Of a stretch of 64,000 nt of DNA, positions 45,845 to 55,513 are shown in pieces. This DNA is from Bacilli bacterium (GTDB lineage Bacteria; Bacillota_I; Bacilli_A; RFN20; CAG-826), in NCBI GenBank assembly GCA_035326105.1, contig DAOKYO010000002.1, positions 186,001 to 250,000 of the forward strand. The letters run 5' to 3'. The notes beneath the pieces were generated by a model. It worked only from the letters and a program-made list of their open reading frames with translations. It ran no database searches and was not told where the DNA came from. Within the stretch, counting starts at the first letter, position 1. The number at the start of each line of letters is the position of its first letter. The position numbers were made by a program, and so were the translations under genes.

Positions 45845-48800
45845 AAGCCAGTTTGTCTTCTTCTGCATATAGACGAACCGACGAAGCATTTTTTCCTCTT
45901 AATACCACGAGTGTTTCATCAACTAAACCGCTAATTTCCGCCACTTTGTCGCTCGGAGCGGATACGATGGCCTGAAGTCCAAACTTGCGGAGCAGTCTAA
46001 TCGCTTCCTTAATACGGCCTCCATCCATCTTTGAAAAGGCTTCATCGAAAATGATTAGGCGAAGCGTATTGCCTAGTTCACCCGTTTCGTTAACGTGATA
46101 AAGCTGTGCAAAAGATGCTAGCACGGAAATATAAAACGGCGTTTGCGTCTCACCACCGGATTTCTTTTTAATCATCCTCGACAGCCGTTGCTCATTGCCT
46201 GACTTATCCTTAACGACTAAGTCAAAGTCCAAATAGCTCCGATAATCGGTGAATTTTTCCACGTTAACCAAAACCGCCGCATTGTTGGCCGCATCATTGG
46301 CCAAAGCCACCTGGGCAAACAAATCGCGCATTACCGAATCATATTTAGTTAAGAATTCGCTGTCGTCATCTCCCATTTCCAGCAGTAAGTCATCCATGAT
46401 CATATCGTAATAGACACGATAAGTTGATGAGGGTCGAACCGTAAATCGATATGAGTCCTCTCCAAAGGTAGAAGCCGACAGGGCGAAGTTTAATTCTTTG
46501 ATTTGATCTTCGACGGCTTCAATCGCACTTCTAAGTTTTGAAATAAAATCATTTTTAAATTGCTTTACTGCCTTATCGTAGGCATCATGAATTTTCACCT
46601 CATAATCGGGTAAGCGAACTTCCGTCATATCGCGATACTCGGCTTCATATACTTCGTTATCTTCTTGCTCGGTGTCGTAAGTCAGCCGATATTCGCGGAT
46701 ATAATCCCGCCGCAGTTTTGTCAGTTGCGTAAATAGGTTATTGACTAGATATTGAGCGTGCCCGAGCGAAATATTGTACTCGGTTATTAAGTCGAGAGGG
46801 GATTTTCCCTTAGCTAACTCCTCTTGAAATAAGGGCTCGGCTTTTTCACTTACCAAGAAGGGATCAAAGTTTTCCAAAAGCCGATTTTCCTTCTCTTCAA
46901 CGCTCTTTTTTTCGCTGGGAATCTTGTCATTTTTAAGTGTTTCAATCAAATTGGTGATCTTGCCCTTTTCTTCAAACAAAGAAGCGCGGTCACTTTCCAA
47001 ACCGGTAATGTCCTCCCCGATATCATCGATTCGCTTATCGAGAGTCGTTAATTGCGATAAATCGTGTTTGCTGAGTTCGCCATCAACATAGGCGATATTT
47101 TCCTTAATGCCTTTGATGTCCTTCAACTGTTCTAGTTCCGCATTCACCGTAGCAATTTCATTGCTGTTTATAATCTCCATGCGGTTAGCTTCATTTATTA
47201 TCACCGCCAAATCCCGAAGTTTCTTTACCAGTTCGGCATTGGCCGTAATTTCATACCGCTTGCTCGTCAGTTGATTTTGACTTATTTCTCGACCAATAAA
47301 ATGTTCCCGATAAAGATAGGGATTAATTTTTCCAAACGCAAAATTTCGGTATAAATCACCTTCAATGGTTATTCCATTTCCCGCCGCGCGTGCTTCCGTT
47401 AAATTACGGCATTTCATCAATCGTCCGATTAAAAAATTGGCATACGCTTCGGCCCCCGGATGATCGGTCTTAATTTCTTCGGCGAGAGAATTCTTTTCCG
47501 CTCGATAATCGCGTTCAATAAGTCGATTGGCGTCAATTAGGGTCAAACCATAATAGTTAAACTTTTCTAAAAGTGAGCGCATTATCTCATAGGATTCCAT
47601 ATAGTACTCATCGTCGACGAAAAAATTAAATTTCTGATTATTCAAATAACCCTCGATGGCATTCGCCCATTCCGGATGTCTTATATCAATCAAATCAGCG
47701 AAGATTGAGACACGGATACTTTGATTATGACGACGGCTGAGTTCAGTCTCGAGCTCGCGTTTAACGGCAAGTAGGCGCGCCTCATATGATTTGCCGCCCC
47801 CCTGCATATCAATTTCTTGCTGCTTCAATAAAGCGGTTTTTTGATCATAACTAGTAATTAACTTTCCAATAAAGATGGCAAGACCGCCAACTCTTTGCTT
47901 AAAAACGCCCAACGAATCCCGCCAAGCAAAGAGAACATCGGTGGATAGACTGTCGATATTATCCAAAAACTTGTCGCGTAAGTTCATGCTTTGCGTTAAA
48001 ACATCAAGCGCCGAAGCCCGCAGATCGTTAATTTCTTGGATCAGCGCTTCATCGCTGATTGAACTAACATCAAATGATGTCAACGTGTCGGCCAATGATT
48101 GACCGATAGAGATAAAGTTGCTCACGTAGCGAGATAGGTTTTCATTGATACGCTTGGCCGTTTCATTCAGTTGCAAAAGGCGTTTCTCTTCACTTGCCTT
48201 TTGGGCCCGTAAATCATCGGTAATACGATAGATGTCACTATTGGCTTTGTCTTGAATAAGATGCATCTTCTTGCGATTCAATTCCGCGATGGAATGATCC
48301 ACTTCAGCGATATCAACATCAATTGAAGCCAATCGCTTGGTGGCATCGTCTATCTGATGATAGTAACTATCCAAGCGTTCGCGATCATTTTGAAAACTCG
48401 CTTTTTCTACGATATAAGAGTAAATTGATTTTTGTTCAAAGTTGTCTTGATACAGCTTATAAGTGCTATGAATAGCATCCAGGCGATTAACCCTTTCCCG
48501 CATTATCTGAGCTTCTTTTTCCAATTTTCGATATTGAAGAATATTATCTTGCATTGGAGTGATATCGACATTTTGCTGCGGATCGCACACATATTCGGTA
48601 ATAAAAGTAGTAATGTCGGTAATCGGCGTAAAAGATATCGATTTCTTCAACAGTGAAAAATACTTATCTTTCAATCCGCCAAACGATCTTTTTAGGTATT
48701 CCTGATATTGGCGATTGGAATCAAAAAACATAAATTTACCGGCATAATTACTCGATAAAAAACTGTTTAATTGCTTATAGTCCATCGGAACCCGGTTAAT

Positions 48801-49220
48801 GATAAATTGATTTTCCGGAATGGGGGCGTCAATTTCAAAAAAGCGGTGCTCTTCTTCACCATCGTCATAAATATCAAAGACGATTCCCATGGTAAAGGAA
48901 GTGGTATTCTTATCATCGAAAAACTCCATCGCGATGTAACTTGAGAATCGCCCATTACGAAGATAATGAAAGCCGCCATCAAGATTATCGCCTAACTCTC
49001 CTCTCAGATACCCCTTCAATGTACGATTGCTTTTATCCATGGCCGCTTTGTTAAAAAATCTTCCCGAAGTGTCGCCCAAAAGCAAAACTTGGATTGCGTC
49101 GATTAAAGTCGATTTGCCGGAAGCATTGAGTCCGGTTAAAAAGTTAATACCGCCGAAATCGATTGTTTCATTCCAAAAATAGTGCCAATTGATTATTTTT
49201 AGTTTTTTTAATGTTTTCAT
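45843..49220 (-). CDS. jetC: SMC-like ATPase JetC/MksB
   Basis: Motor subunit of a Wadjet/MksBEF-type condensin. In its 1125 aa are a head with Walker A GLNASGKST (about residue 30-40), two long coiled-coil arms with a hinge in the middle, and the C-terminal head with signature KKKSGGETQTPFYISVL, Walker B LRLIIFDEAFSKMD and the switch region AIVSAPSDKV. Such proteins extrude DNA loops; in Wadjet this lets JetD cut small circular DNA. The start overlaps jetB by ATGA. A hairpin terminator overlaps its stop, so no jetD can be in the same transcript. Confidence 0.93.
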   Translation of the reverse strand: MKTLKKLKIINWHYFWNETIDFGGINFLTGLNASGKSTLIDAIQVLLLGDTSGRFFNKAAMDKSNRTLKGYLRGELGDNLDGGFHYLRNGRFSSYIAMEFFDDKNTTSFTMGIVFDIYDDGEEEHRFFEIDAPIPENQFIINRVPMDYKQLNSFLSSNYAGKFMFFDSNRQYQEYLKRSFGGLKDKYFSLLKKSISFTPITDITTFITEYVCDPQQNVDITPMQDNILQYRKLEKEAQIMRERVNRLDAIHSTYKLYQDNFEQKSIYSYIVEKASFQNDRERLDSYYHQIDDATKRLASIDVDIAEVDHSIAELNRKKMHLIQDKANSDIYRITDDLRAQKASEEKRLLQLNETAKRINENLSRYVSNFISIGQSLADTLTSFDVSSISDEALIQEINDLRASALDVLTQSMNLRDKFLDNIDSLSTDVLFAWRDSLGVFKQRVGGLAIFIGKLITSYDQKTALLKQQEIDMQGGGKSYEARLLAVKRELETELSRRHNQSIRVSIFADLIDIRHPEWANAIEGYLNNQKFNFFVDDEYYMESYEIMRSLLEKFNYYGLTLIDANRLIERDYRAEKNSLAEEIKTDHPGAEAYANFLIGRLMKCRNLTEARAAGNGITIEGDLYRNFAFGKINPYLYREHFIGREISQNQLTSKRYEITANAELVKKLRDLAVIINEANRMEIINSNEIATVNAELEQLKDIKGIKENIAYVDGELSKHDLSQLTTLDKRIDDIGEDITGLESDRASLFEEKGKITNLIETLKNDKIPSEKKSVEEKENRLLENFDPFLVSEKAEPLFQEELAKGKSPLDLITEYNISLGHAQYLVNNLFTQLTKLRRDYIREYRLTYDTEQEDNEVYEAEYRDMTEVRLPDYEVKIHDAYDKAVKQFKNDFISKLRSAIEAVEDQIKELNFALSASTFGEDSYRFTVRPSSTYRVYYDMIMDDLLLEMGDDDSEFLTKYDSVMRDLFAQVALANDAANNAAVLVNVEKFTDYRSYLDFDLVVKDKSGNEQRLSRMIKKKSGGETQTPFYISVLASFAQLYHVNETGELGNTLRLIIFDEAFSKMDGGRIKEAIRLLRKFGLQAIVSAPSDKVAEISGLVDETLVVLRGKNASSVRLYAEEDKLA

Positions 49221-49852
49221 ACGATTGATCCCCCATCATTTTGCTTAGCGCTTATCTGATCAAGCGCATTACCCATCGCGGCGATCATATCACTGTCAAC
49301 CGCGTATAAGATGGACGGCAAAATGTAAAATGAGACATTGCCTTCATCATAGGAACCGCTCACTTTGCTGACGATATTGTATCCGGCTAAAATCCGTAGA
49401 CAGCGATCGACAAGACGACCGGTAAGTTTTTTGCCGGGAAGAAGGATGCCGCGATCAAGCATGACTTTTTGCACTTGAGGCGTCGTAACATATATGCTTT
49501 CCCCCGTCTGACTAGACTCCGATTTTTCCGATTCGTATATCAAGCGAAGCACAAAAGTAATCAGCGAAGTCTCGCGATCCAATTTGGCCCGATTTTCCCG
49601 ATACTCATTCTTTAGGGCAAATACCCCATTGATCAAATCGCGATCAATTTCCCAACCAGCAAAAGAAAGGTAATCATTTACAATTTCATAATAGCGTTCC
49701 AAAAATCGAAATGACGGATTTATTTTCATCGTTTTTTCACGTGTATCAAACTGGTCACGCACCACAAACCCGCTCAGAAGAAGGCTATTTACCACGTGAG
49801 CAAAGGTATCTTGATCAGAACGAGAAAGTTTAACTATTTCCTCTTCAAACAT
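49217..49852 (-). CDS. jetB: DUF4194 protein JetB/MksE (KITE subunit)
   Basis: Dimeric winged-helix subunit that bridges the kleisin and the SMC heads. The 211-aa protein shows the DUF4194 pattern: an N-terminal LLLSGFVVRDQFD, FRFLERYYEIVNDYLSFAGW, central ETSLITFVLRLIY and the C-terminal FYILPSILYAVDSD. It shares one base with the jetA stop (TAATG) and overlaps jetC by four, so all three are translated as a unit. Confidence 0.92.
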   Translation of the reverse strand: MFEEEIVKLSRSDQDTFAHVVNSLLLSGFVVRDQFDTREKTMKINPSFRFLERYYEIVNDYLSFAGWEIDRDLINGVFALKNEYRENRAKLDRETSLITFVLRLIYESEKSESSQTGESIYVTTPQVQKVMLDRGILLPGKKLTGRLVDRCLRILAGYNIVSKVSGSYDEGNVSFYILPSILYAVDSDMIAAMGNALDQISAKQNDGGSIV

Positions 49853-51309
49853 TATGCGATAAGCTCCTTTCGTTTATATATAAAGCGAGGCAATGAATAT
49901 CCGTAGGATATAATCTGTCCCTCAAGGGCTTCGATTGAGTAAAAACATTTCTCATCACTCGCTTTAATGCTAGCTAAAATTAAAAGAATAAAGGCGTCAA
50001 AATTCGGAAGAGGAATCTCCTCGATGCTTATTTCATCCGCCTCGCCAAAGGCAGTTTCCATAAAGTCAAAAACCCGATCATCCGTGAATTCATTTTTTGT
50101 CTGGGCTAAGAAATCGGTCATTAACATTGAGTCGACATCGAGAAAATCGGGCACCGCCATCGGCTCTCCAAACAAACGGGATTGGCGAGTGTAAGGCAGG
50201 GTCAACGAATCATTGTCGACATAGGATTGACTTTCCAACGGTATCGCATCTTGCATTTTGGATAGAATGTTGGCCAATCCTTCGCCAGTGACAGCCGATT
50301 TCGCGTAGCTACGAAAAATCGTATCGAGATGGCCTTTGATCGTTTTATCATTATTGTTCAAATATAATATTTTATTGGCGGAAGAACGCGTGTAGTCCTG
50401 ATGGCGCTCGTCAATACTATCGATCATATTGTTGAGGGTATCATACATGTCGCAAACATAATTAATCTTCGCAATTATATCTGTCTCAATCTGATTGCGA
50501 TCACCGCGGGGACTATAAACCAGGGCTTGAGCGATAAGCTGCGAACGAACGTCTTCGTCGTGAAGCCAGCGCTGGAGCATATTTATGATCGGGCGGCGAT
50601 ACTTGGCCACGCTGTCGAAGGTTTTAAGCGGGTGATAGTATCGATCGGAAATCGTCTCTTTATATGTATCAAAATAGTCATGGAGAATCCCATTTGTGGT
50701 AAAGACCTTGCCCAGGCGATTCTGAAATATCCGAATTGAATGGCCGAGTGTGACTAATTCGGTCCGCAAGCGTTTGGTATTCTCGTAAGCTCGAATAAGC
50801 GTCGCATACATAAATTCATCAGGTTCCCCGTCTTCCATTTTTAACTCGCTATACGTGGCGTGAACCAGACTGGTATAGGGGGCTTCACTCGCGTTGGCGA
50901 TCGTATTAAGTAATGAAAGAAACTGAATTGAATAAGCGGGCAAGGCGATATACTCATCAAAACTCTCCGGATCAATCTCGATATCGATCCAGCCGGTTTC
51001 CTCAAGTCGACGAACGATAAAAGCCGCTTTCAAAGCCATGGTTTCAAGTTGCAATTTTCCCTCGCTGGATAACGAATCGGAAAAATCATCCTCATCAGTC
51101 TCATCCGGTTCTTCCAGTGAAAGATCAAATTTCAGTAACTCATTATTTGCCTTGTCCTTTAAAGCCCGAATATAGTCATTTTTCTTTATTGATAATTCAT
51201 CACTTTCAAGAGAATTAAAAAGGACGAGAAGCGCATCCGCATAGACATCGCGATTGGGACTTGAAAGAATTGAAAAAAAGTGGGCAGGAATTGCGTTAAA
51301 AAGACTCAT
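49852..51309 (-). CDS. jetA: Kleisin-like JetA/MksF
   Basis: First gene of the jet operon; 485 aa, the usual JetA length. The N-terminus MSLFNAIPAHFFSILSSPNRD is typical of Wadjet JetA proteins, followed by an acidic linker (about 68-82), mostly helical segments and a C-terminal winged-helix region suited to bind an SMC head (LPNFDAFILLILASIKASDE). A minus-strand TAAAAT with an extended TGG (51343-51348) about 35 bases upstream could be its -10. No jetD-like toprim/DUF2220 gene lies on either side. Confidence 0.88.
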   Translation of the reverse strand: MSLFNAIPAHFFSILSSPNRDVYADALLVLFNSLESDELSIKKNDYIRALKDKANNELLKFDLSLEEPDETDEDDFSDSLSSEGKLQLETMALKAAFIVRRLEETGWIDIEIDPESFDEYIALPAYSIQFLSLLNTIANASEAPYTSLVHATYSELKMEDGEPDEFMYATLIRAYENTKRLRTELVTLGHSIRIFQNRLGKVFTTNGILHDYFDTYKETISDRYYHPLKTFDSVAKYRRPIINMLQRWLHDEDVRSQLIAQALVYSPRGDRNQIETDIIAKINYVCDMYDTLNNMIDSIDERHQDYTRSSANKILYLNNNDKTIKGHLDTIFRSYAKSAVTGEGLANILSKMQDAIPLESQSYVDNDSLTLPYTRQSRLFGEPMAVPDFLDVDSMLMTDFLAQTKNEFTDDRVFDFMETAFGEADEISIEEIPLPNFDAFILLILASIKASDEKCFYSIEALEGQIISYGYSLPRFIYKRKELIA

Positions 51310-51662
51310 TTATCAACTTTCTCCTCCTCTTTATATGTTATTATTTTACCATACGCCAAAATAAAGAAAAATATAAAAATTTATACATATTTCCTAATTT
51401 ATTTAATTGAGGAGTCTTAAAAAGTTTTTCGTCCGCTAAGCGTCCATCCATCTTTCGCTATCCTGGAAAAATAAATTTATTTTTTTAACTTGTAGAAAAA
51501 CTTTTTTATCACCAAAATTTTAACTGATATAACGGCAGAAAAAATTAAAAACCCAAATGACTTTTAGAGGTTATATTTTTATTTCATCGATAAAACAGGC
51601 ACATTATTTATTATGTTTATTCGCTCCTTCGACTATGATATATTATTTAAAAGGAGCACAAA
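51310..51662. other. Gene-free AT-rich intergenic stretch
   Basis: Divergent control region between jetA (minus) and the 147-aa membrane-protein gene (plus). Apart from the possible jetA -10 and the ribosome-binding site AAAAGGAGC at 51650, I see no gene, RNA or clear repeat in it. Confidence 0.5.
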
Positions 51663-52106
51663 ATGAAACTTAAACCCGACCCAATTCGTACTTTTTTCTC
51701 TTATTTAATTCTTGGAATTTGCACCAGCGGAGCGTTTTATTTAACGCTCGGCTATCCATATAATCCCTTTCGGCCTTTGCATATTATTTTATTAACCATC
51801 CCGACAATAATCGCTCTGGGATTTGTTATCTATGCGCTTAAGATGAATTATTTTTTGCTGGAGAAAAAGCGGATTGTTTTTCACCGGGGTAAGAAGGAAT
51901 TATTCTATTACTATTCGGAAATTATTTATATTGATCATGACTATAGCCGTCATCATAAATCAGTCCGATTCTATACAAATAAAGGGGATGAAAGATTCCT
52001 TCCTCTCGACAAAGATCGCCTCGTTTATAAACGAATGTGTGAGGAATGCAATCATCTATTGAACTTTGAAGATTTAAAAAAGCGTTTTCCGAAGGCAAAG
52101 TTCTAA
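51663..52106 (+). CDS. Small membrane protein with PH-like domain
   Basis: A 147-aa protein of unknown role. Two membrane helices (about 10-30 and 38-62) are followed by a short soluble domain (YFLLEKKRIVFHRGKKELFYYYSEIIYID...VRFYTNKGDERFLPL) whose strand pattern resembles bacterial PH (bPH2/YdbT-like) domains. The ribosome-binding site AAAAGGAG is well spaced. It stands alone between the jet operon and rpmB. Confidence 0.65.
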   Translation: MKLKPDPIRTFFSYLILGICTSGAFYLTLGYPYNPFRPLHIILLTIPTIIALGFVIYALKMNYFLLEKKRIVFHRGKKELFYYYSEIIYIDHDYSRHHKSVRFYTNKGDERFLPLDKDRLVYKRMCEECNHLLNFEDLKKRFPKAKF

Positions 52107-52133
52107 AAAATAAAAAAATGCGATGAAAAAAGA

Positions 52134-52162
52134 TTGCTAAAGACACTACAAAATGATAATAT
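52134..52162 (+). promoter_or_regulatory. rpmB promoter
   Basis: TTGCTA, 17 bases, TAATAT with an extended TGA before the -10, 38 bases upstream of rpmB. Confidence 0.7.
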
Positions 52163-52200
52163 CTAAAAGCATGTTTAAGTTAAGGGAGGTTTAGATTATA

Positions 52201-52394
52201 TGAGTAAATTTTGCCCCGTCACCGGTAAAGGACCGATGAGCGGAAATAACCGTTCTCACTCGCTACGCGCTACTCGCCGCAGTTGGAGCGTCAATCTTCA
52301 ACCATACAAAATTGAAGTTGATGGCAAGGTTCAAACCGTGAGGATGTCCGCCCGTGCATATCGGACCCTTAATAAAACCGCTAAAAAGGCTTAA
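52201..52394 (+). CDS. rpmB: 50S ribosomal protein L28
   Basis: A 64-aa basic protein: MSKFCPVTGKGPMSGNNRSH, a TRRSWSVNLQ segment and an alanine/lysine-rich end. Only one N-terminal Cys remains of the four-Cys zinc form. Preceded by GGGAGG and followed directly by a terminator; monocistronic. It is divergent in origin but convergent in direction with the rpe cluster, as in Bacillus. Confidence 0.96.
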
Positions 52395-52398
52395 AAAA

Positions 52399-52425
52399 TG
52401 CCGCTTGTGAAGCGGCTTTTTTTAT
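52399..52425 (+). terminator. rpmB terminator
   Basis: GCCGCTT-GTG-AAGCGGC followed by seven Ts. Confidence 0.93.
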
Positions 52426-52437
52426 TGCATCTTTCAA

Positions 52438-53106
52438 TTAAATTCTGACTATGACTAATCCGATACTAATGAGAATCAACAATATAAAGTTCAAACCGAT
52501 TAATGCCCACTCCGTATAGGCAAGAAAGAAATGCCGGGGCCGAAGAATTTCAATTGTTCCGTCCTGACGAGTAATCTTGTCCATAATCGGCCATTTTTTC
52601 ATCTTTGGATTTATGGCTAATAGCAACGCGGCGATCGCGGGAAGAGCGAGTAAAGTGGATAGGATAATTGGATGATAGGCAAAGTAGGGGAAACGGAAGA
52701 ACAATATTGCCGACATGGCACTATTTAGCATCGTGGTAACAAACAGGATACTTAAGAAGAAAAGATGCCGTTTTATATTTACATAGGTAAGAATGAAAAC
52801 CGCGGCCATCGCGACTCCTGTTACTACCCACGAAGCCATAAAAGTAAGGACATAGTAGTAATTTGTCATCTGTCCATAAAAAAGAAAAATGGGGTAAAAT
52901 ATCCATAGAATAGTAAACACGCCCACAGCCGAATAGTGCAGTGGCAGAAAGGATTTACTCGCCCCCTGAGCCAACTCAAACGGAAGTTCATTCCAAAACG
53001 AGTAATGGCGTTGCTGACTAATCTGATAGCTATAGAGACCGACGATAATTTCTATAGCGAAGGCCACGAGAATTACGACGGGAACAATGAACACTAAATC
53101 TCTCAT
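52438..53106 (-). CDS. Polytopic membrane protein of unknown function
   Basis: A 222-aa protein with about six to seven hydrophobic helices, not recognised. The only sizeable soluble part (about 172-195, NPKMKKWPIMDKITRQDGTI) lies before the last helix and is basic. The ATG at 53106 is preferred to a GTG at 53118, because AGAGGTG overlaps that GTG and is well placed for the ATG. It is the last gene of the prpC-prkC-rsgA-rpe run, where Bacillus has thiN and spoVM. Confidence 0.6.
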   Translation of the reverse strand: MRDLVFIVPVVILVAFAIEIIVGLYSYQISQQRHYSFWNELPFELAQGASKSFLPLHYSAVGVFTILWIFYPIFLFYGQMTNYYYVLTFMASWVVTGVAMAAVFILTYVNIKRHLFFLSILFVTTMLNSAMSAILFFRFPYFAYHPIILSTLLALPAIAALLLAINPKMKKWPIMDKITRQDGTIEILRPRHFFLAYTEWALIGLNFILLILISIGLVIVRI

Positions 53107-53110
53107 ACCA

Positions 53111-53770
53111 TCATTCACCTCTTAATCTTTCAACGCGGGCTTGAAAGTCCGCATGACCAAAAAGATAACTCCCGGCGACTAAAATATCCGCCCCGGCTTG
53201 TCGAACTTGCCGACCGGTAATATCGTTTATTCCACCATCAACCTCAATTAATGCCTGACTACCGCTAGAAACGATTATTTTCTTGAGTTCACGGATTTTA
53301 TCCACAGCGCGCGGATCAAATTTTTGACCGCCAAACCCCGGTTCAACCGACATGATTAATATAAGATCCAGTTCCCGGATAAATGGCACTAAAACTTCAA
53401 TCGGTGTCTGGGGTTTTATTGAAATTCCCGCCTTTTTACCAGCCTCATGAATCATGGCGATAGCTTTTTTTATCTGCTCGTTCCTTTTGAGCGCCTCATA
53501 GTGAAAGGTGACGATATCGGCTCCAGCATCCAGGAAGGCCGGTATGTATTTTAAAACCCGTTTAATCATAATATGAACATCAAAAATCAAGGGATAATTG
53601 CCGGCCAAACTTAAAAGAACGGGAATCCCAAAAGATATATTAGGTACAAATGCTCCATCCATCACATCAAAGTGAAGATACTTGCATCCGCTTTCGCTGA
53701 CTTGTTTTATTTCTCGGTCTAAAAACCGAAAATCGGCGGCTAAGAGCGAGGGAGAAATTTCGACTTTCAT
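53111..53770 (-). CDS. rpe: Ribulose-phosphate 3-epimerase
   Basis: Pentose-phosphate pathway enzyme that interconverts ribulose and xylulose 5-phosphate. The 219-aa TIM barrel shows ISPSLLAADF, HFDVMDGAFVPNISFG with the metal His/Asp, MSVEPGFGGQKF and the phosphate-binding EVDGGIN. Its start is one base after the rsgA stop, a conserved Bacillus pair. Confidence 0.96.
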   Translation of the reverse strand: MKVEISPSLLAADFRFLDREIKQVSESGCKYLHFDVMDGAFVPNISFGIPVLLSLAGNYPLIFDVHIMIKRVLKYIPAFLDAGADIVTFHYEALKRNEQIKKAIAMIHEAGKKAGISIKPQTPIEVLVPFIRELDLILIMSVEPGFGGQKFDPRAVDKIRELKKIIVSSGSQALIEVDGGINDITGRQVRQAGADILVAGSYLFGHADFQARVERLRGE

Positions 53771-53771
53771 T

Positions 53772-54626
53772 TCACCACTTCCTTTGCTTTTCTAGGCTAT
53801 TATATATTTTAACATAATTATCATATGTAACATTACTTATTTCACCCTTTCTTAAAGCCTCTTCAATCGCACAATTCTTGCTATGGATGTGATTGCAATC
53901 ATTGAAGAAACATTGGTGCTGATAAGGGCGAAAAGGCGGAAAATTATCCACAAAATCTTCGCGGGAGATAGGAAGCTCAAAGCTGCTGAACCCGGGCGTA
54001 TCAGCGATAAAAGAGTTCGCATCAATTGGGAAAAAACGCACTTCTTTGGTCATATGCTTGCCCCGTCCACCCCGCTTTGAATACTCGCCAATTTCACGGC
54101 TGAGATTCGGAAACAGTTCATTGATGAGCGATGATTTTCCAACTCCGGTCTGTCCCATTAAAATTGTGGTTTTGTCTTTTAGTAAACGATGGATTACCTC
54201 TAAATTTGAATCGCTGTTATTAACCGCATAAACGGAGAACCCTTCCTTTGTGAAATGGTCTTCGATTGCCTTGACATCGCTTTCCGTCAATAAATCCTTC
54301 TTTGTAAGAATTAATGTTACCGGAATATTTATGAAAAACGCATAGGAAAGATAAAGATAGGCAAGATAATAGGAAAAGTCGGGTTCTTTCAAACTGATCA
54401 AGACAAATATTTGATCGACATTAGCCGATCGCGGCCGAATCAATTCGTTCTTTCGGGGGAGAATATCATCGATAAGTTCCTTTTCAAGGTTAAAAGACAC
54501 AATATCACCCACCAGTGGTGAGAGGTCACGAAAACGCAACTTACCAACCGCTTTTAAGTGGAAAGTGTCACCCTGTGAAAAGATATCAAAGTCGGCATAG
54601 TTATGCCCAATAATTTTACCTTGCAT
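53772..54626 (-). CDS. rsgA: Ribosome small-subunit GTPase RsgA
   Basis: Circularly permuted GTPase that checks late 30S assembly. The 284-aa protein has an N-terminal OB fold and the permuted G motifs in order: G4 LTKKDLL, G1 GQTGVGKSSL, G2 KRGGRGKHMTKE, G3 ADTPGF. The C-terminal zinc motif HQCFFNDCNHIHSKNC is intact. The ATG shares a base with the prkC stop (TGATG). Confidence 0.95.
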   Translation of the reverse strand: MQGKIIGHNYADFDIFSQGDTFHLKAVGKLRFRDLSPLVGDIVSFNLEKELIDDILPRKNELIRPRSANVDQIFVLISLKEPDFSYYLAYLYLSYAFFINIPVTLILTKKDLLTESDVKAIEDHFTKEGFSVYAVNNSDSNLEVIHRLLKDKTTILMGQTGVGKSSLINELFPNLSREIGEYSKRGGRGKHMTKEVRFFPIDANSFIADTPGFSSFELPISREDFVDNFPPFRPYQHQCFFNDCNHIHSKNCAIEEALRKGEISNVTYDNYVKIYNSLEKQRKW

Positions 54627-55513
54627 CAATCATCCGTCGCAAATCCAAAATATTTTACCCAAAAACTGCGATGCGGCTCCATCAGTTTGGGATTGGATTT
54701 AATTTTTTTAATGTCTTTTTGCATCTCGCGAACATTAATATACCGATCCGATGGGCGCTTACGGCAGGCATGCATAATAATTTTTTCAATCGCCCGCGGA
54801 CACGACGAAATATACTTCCGCGGACTTGGAAAACGTTCTTTGATATGCTTAACCGCCACCGCAATATTAGACTCGCCCTCAAAAGGTAACCGTCCGGTTA
54901 TCAGTTCAAAAAAAGTAACCCCCATCGAATAAATATCGCTTTGAGCGGTAGCGACCTTTCCCTGGGATATCTCAGGAGCCAAGTAGTGGGCACTGCCGAC
55001 TATATCATCCGATTTGGTAATTTTAATCGCATTGGAATAGATGGCAATTCCAAAATCGCCCAACTTCAAAATACCATCGGGAGTAATATAAATATTGCTT
55101 GGTTTGATATCGCGATGAATAACCATGTTTTCATGAGCGACATCAACCGCCACACAGAGTTGATCCATAATGTCGAGGGCTTCAGCATAGGTGTAACGCC
55201 CGCGATTTTGAAGGGCTTCTTCAAGGGTTACACCCTTTACAAGCTCGTTTACCATATAGGGTTTACCTTTAAAGGTTCCCAAGTTTAAAACTCGGACGAT
55301 ATTAGGATGACTAATTGTTGCCGAGGCCCGTGCTTCACGTTCAAAACGGATAATGTTCTGCTGATTGAGCGAGACATCATCCTTAATAATTTTTACTGCG
55401 ACTAATTTACGCGTAATGATGTCCTGCGCCTCGTAAACTTCCGCCATTCCCCCTTCGCCAAGTAACGAAACCACCCGGTAGCGAGAGTCAATAATTGCAT
55501 TAATATCCATCAT
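54626..55513 (-). CDS. PrkC-type Ser/Thr protein kinase lacking membrane and PASTA parts
   Basis: Hanks-type kinase, 295 aa. The catalytic domain is complete: GEGGMAEVYEA, the VAVKII lysine, HRDIKPSNIYI, GDFGIAI and LAPEISQG. After about residue 270 only a short basic tail remains (HRSFWVKYFGFATDD). Bacillus PrkC continues with a transmembrane helix and three PASTA repeats; here both are missing, and rsgA begins at its stop codon. The kinase is therefore probably cytoplasmic and cannot sense peptidoglycan by PASTA. ATG at 55513 overlaps the prpC stop. The neighbouring PP2C phosphatase is its expected antagonist. Confidence 0.92.
   Translation of the reverse strand: MMDINAIIDSRYRVVSLLGEGGMAEVYEAQDIITRKLVAVKIIKDDVSLNQQNIIRFEREARASATISHPNIVRVLNLGTFKGKPYMVNELVKGVTLEEALQNRGRYTYAEALDIMDQLCVAVDVAHENMVIHRDIKPSNIYITPDGILKLGDFGIAIYSNAIKITKSDDIVGSAHYLAPEISQGKVATAQSDIYSMGVTFFELITGRLPFEGESNIAVAVKHIKERFPSPRKYISSCPRAIEKIIMHACRKRPSDRYINVREMQKDIKKIKSNPKLMEPHRSFWVKYFGFATDD

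Noticed and set aside
45843..51309. Reading the 299-aa membrane protein at 44874-45773 as JetD
   Set aside because: It has two N-terminal membrane helices, no toprim or DUF2220 motif, and is separated from jetC by a strong terminator.
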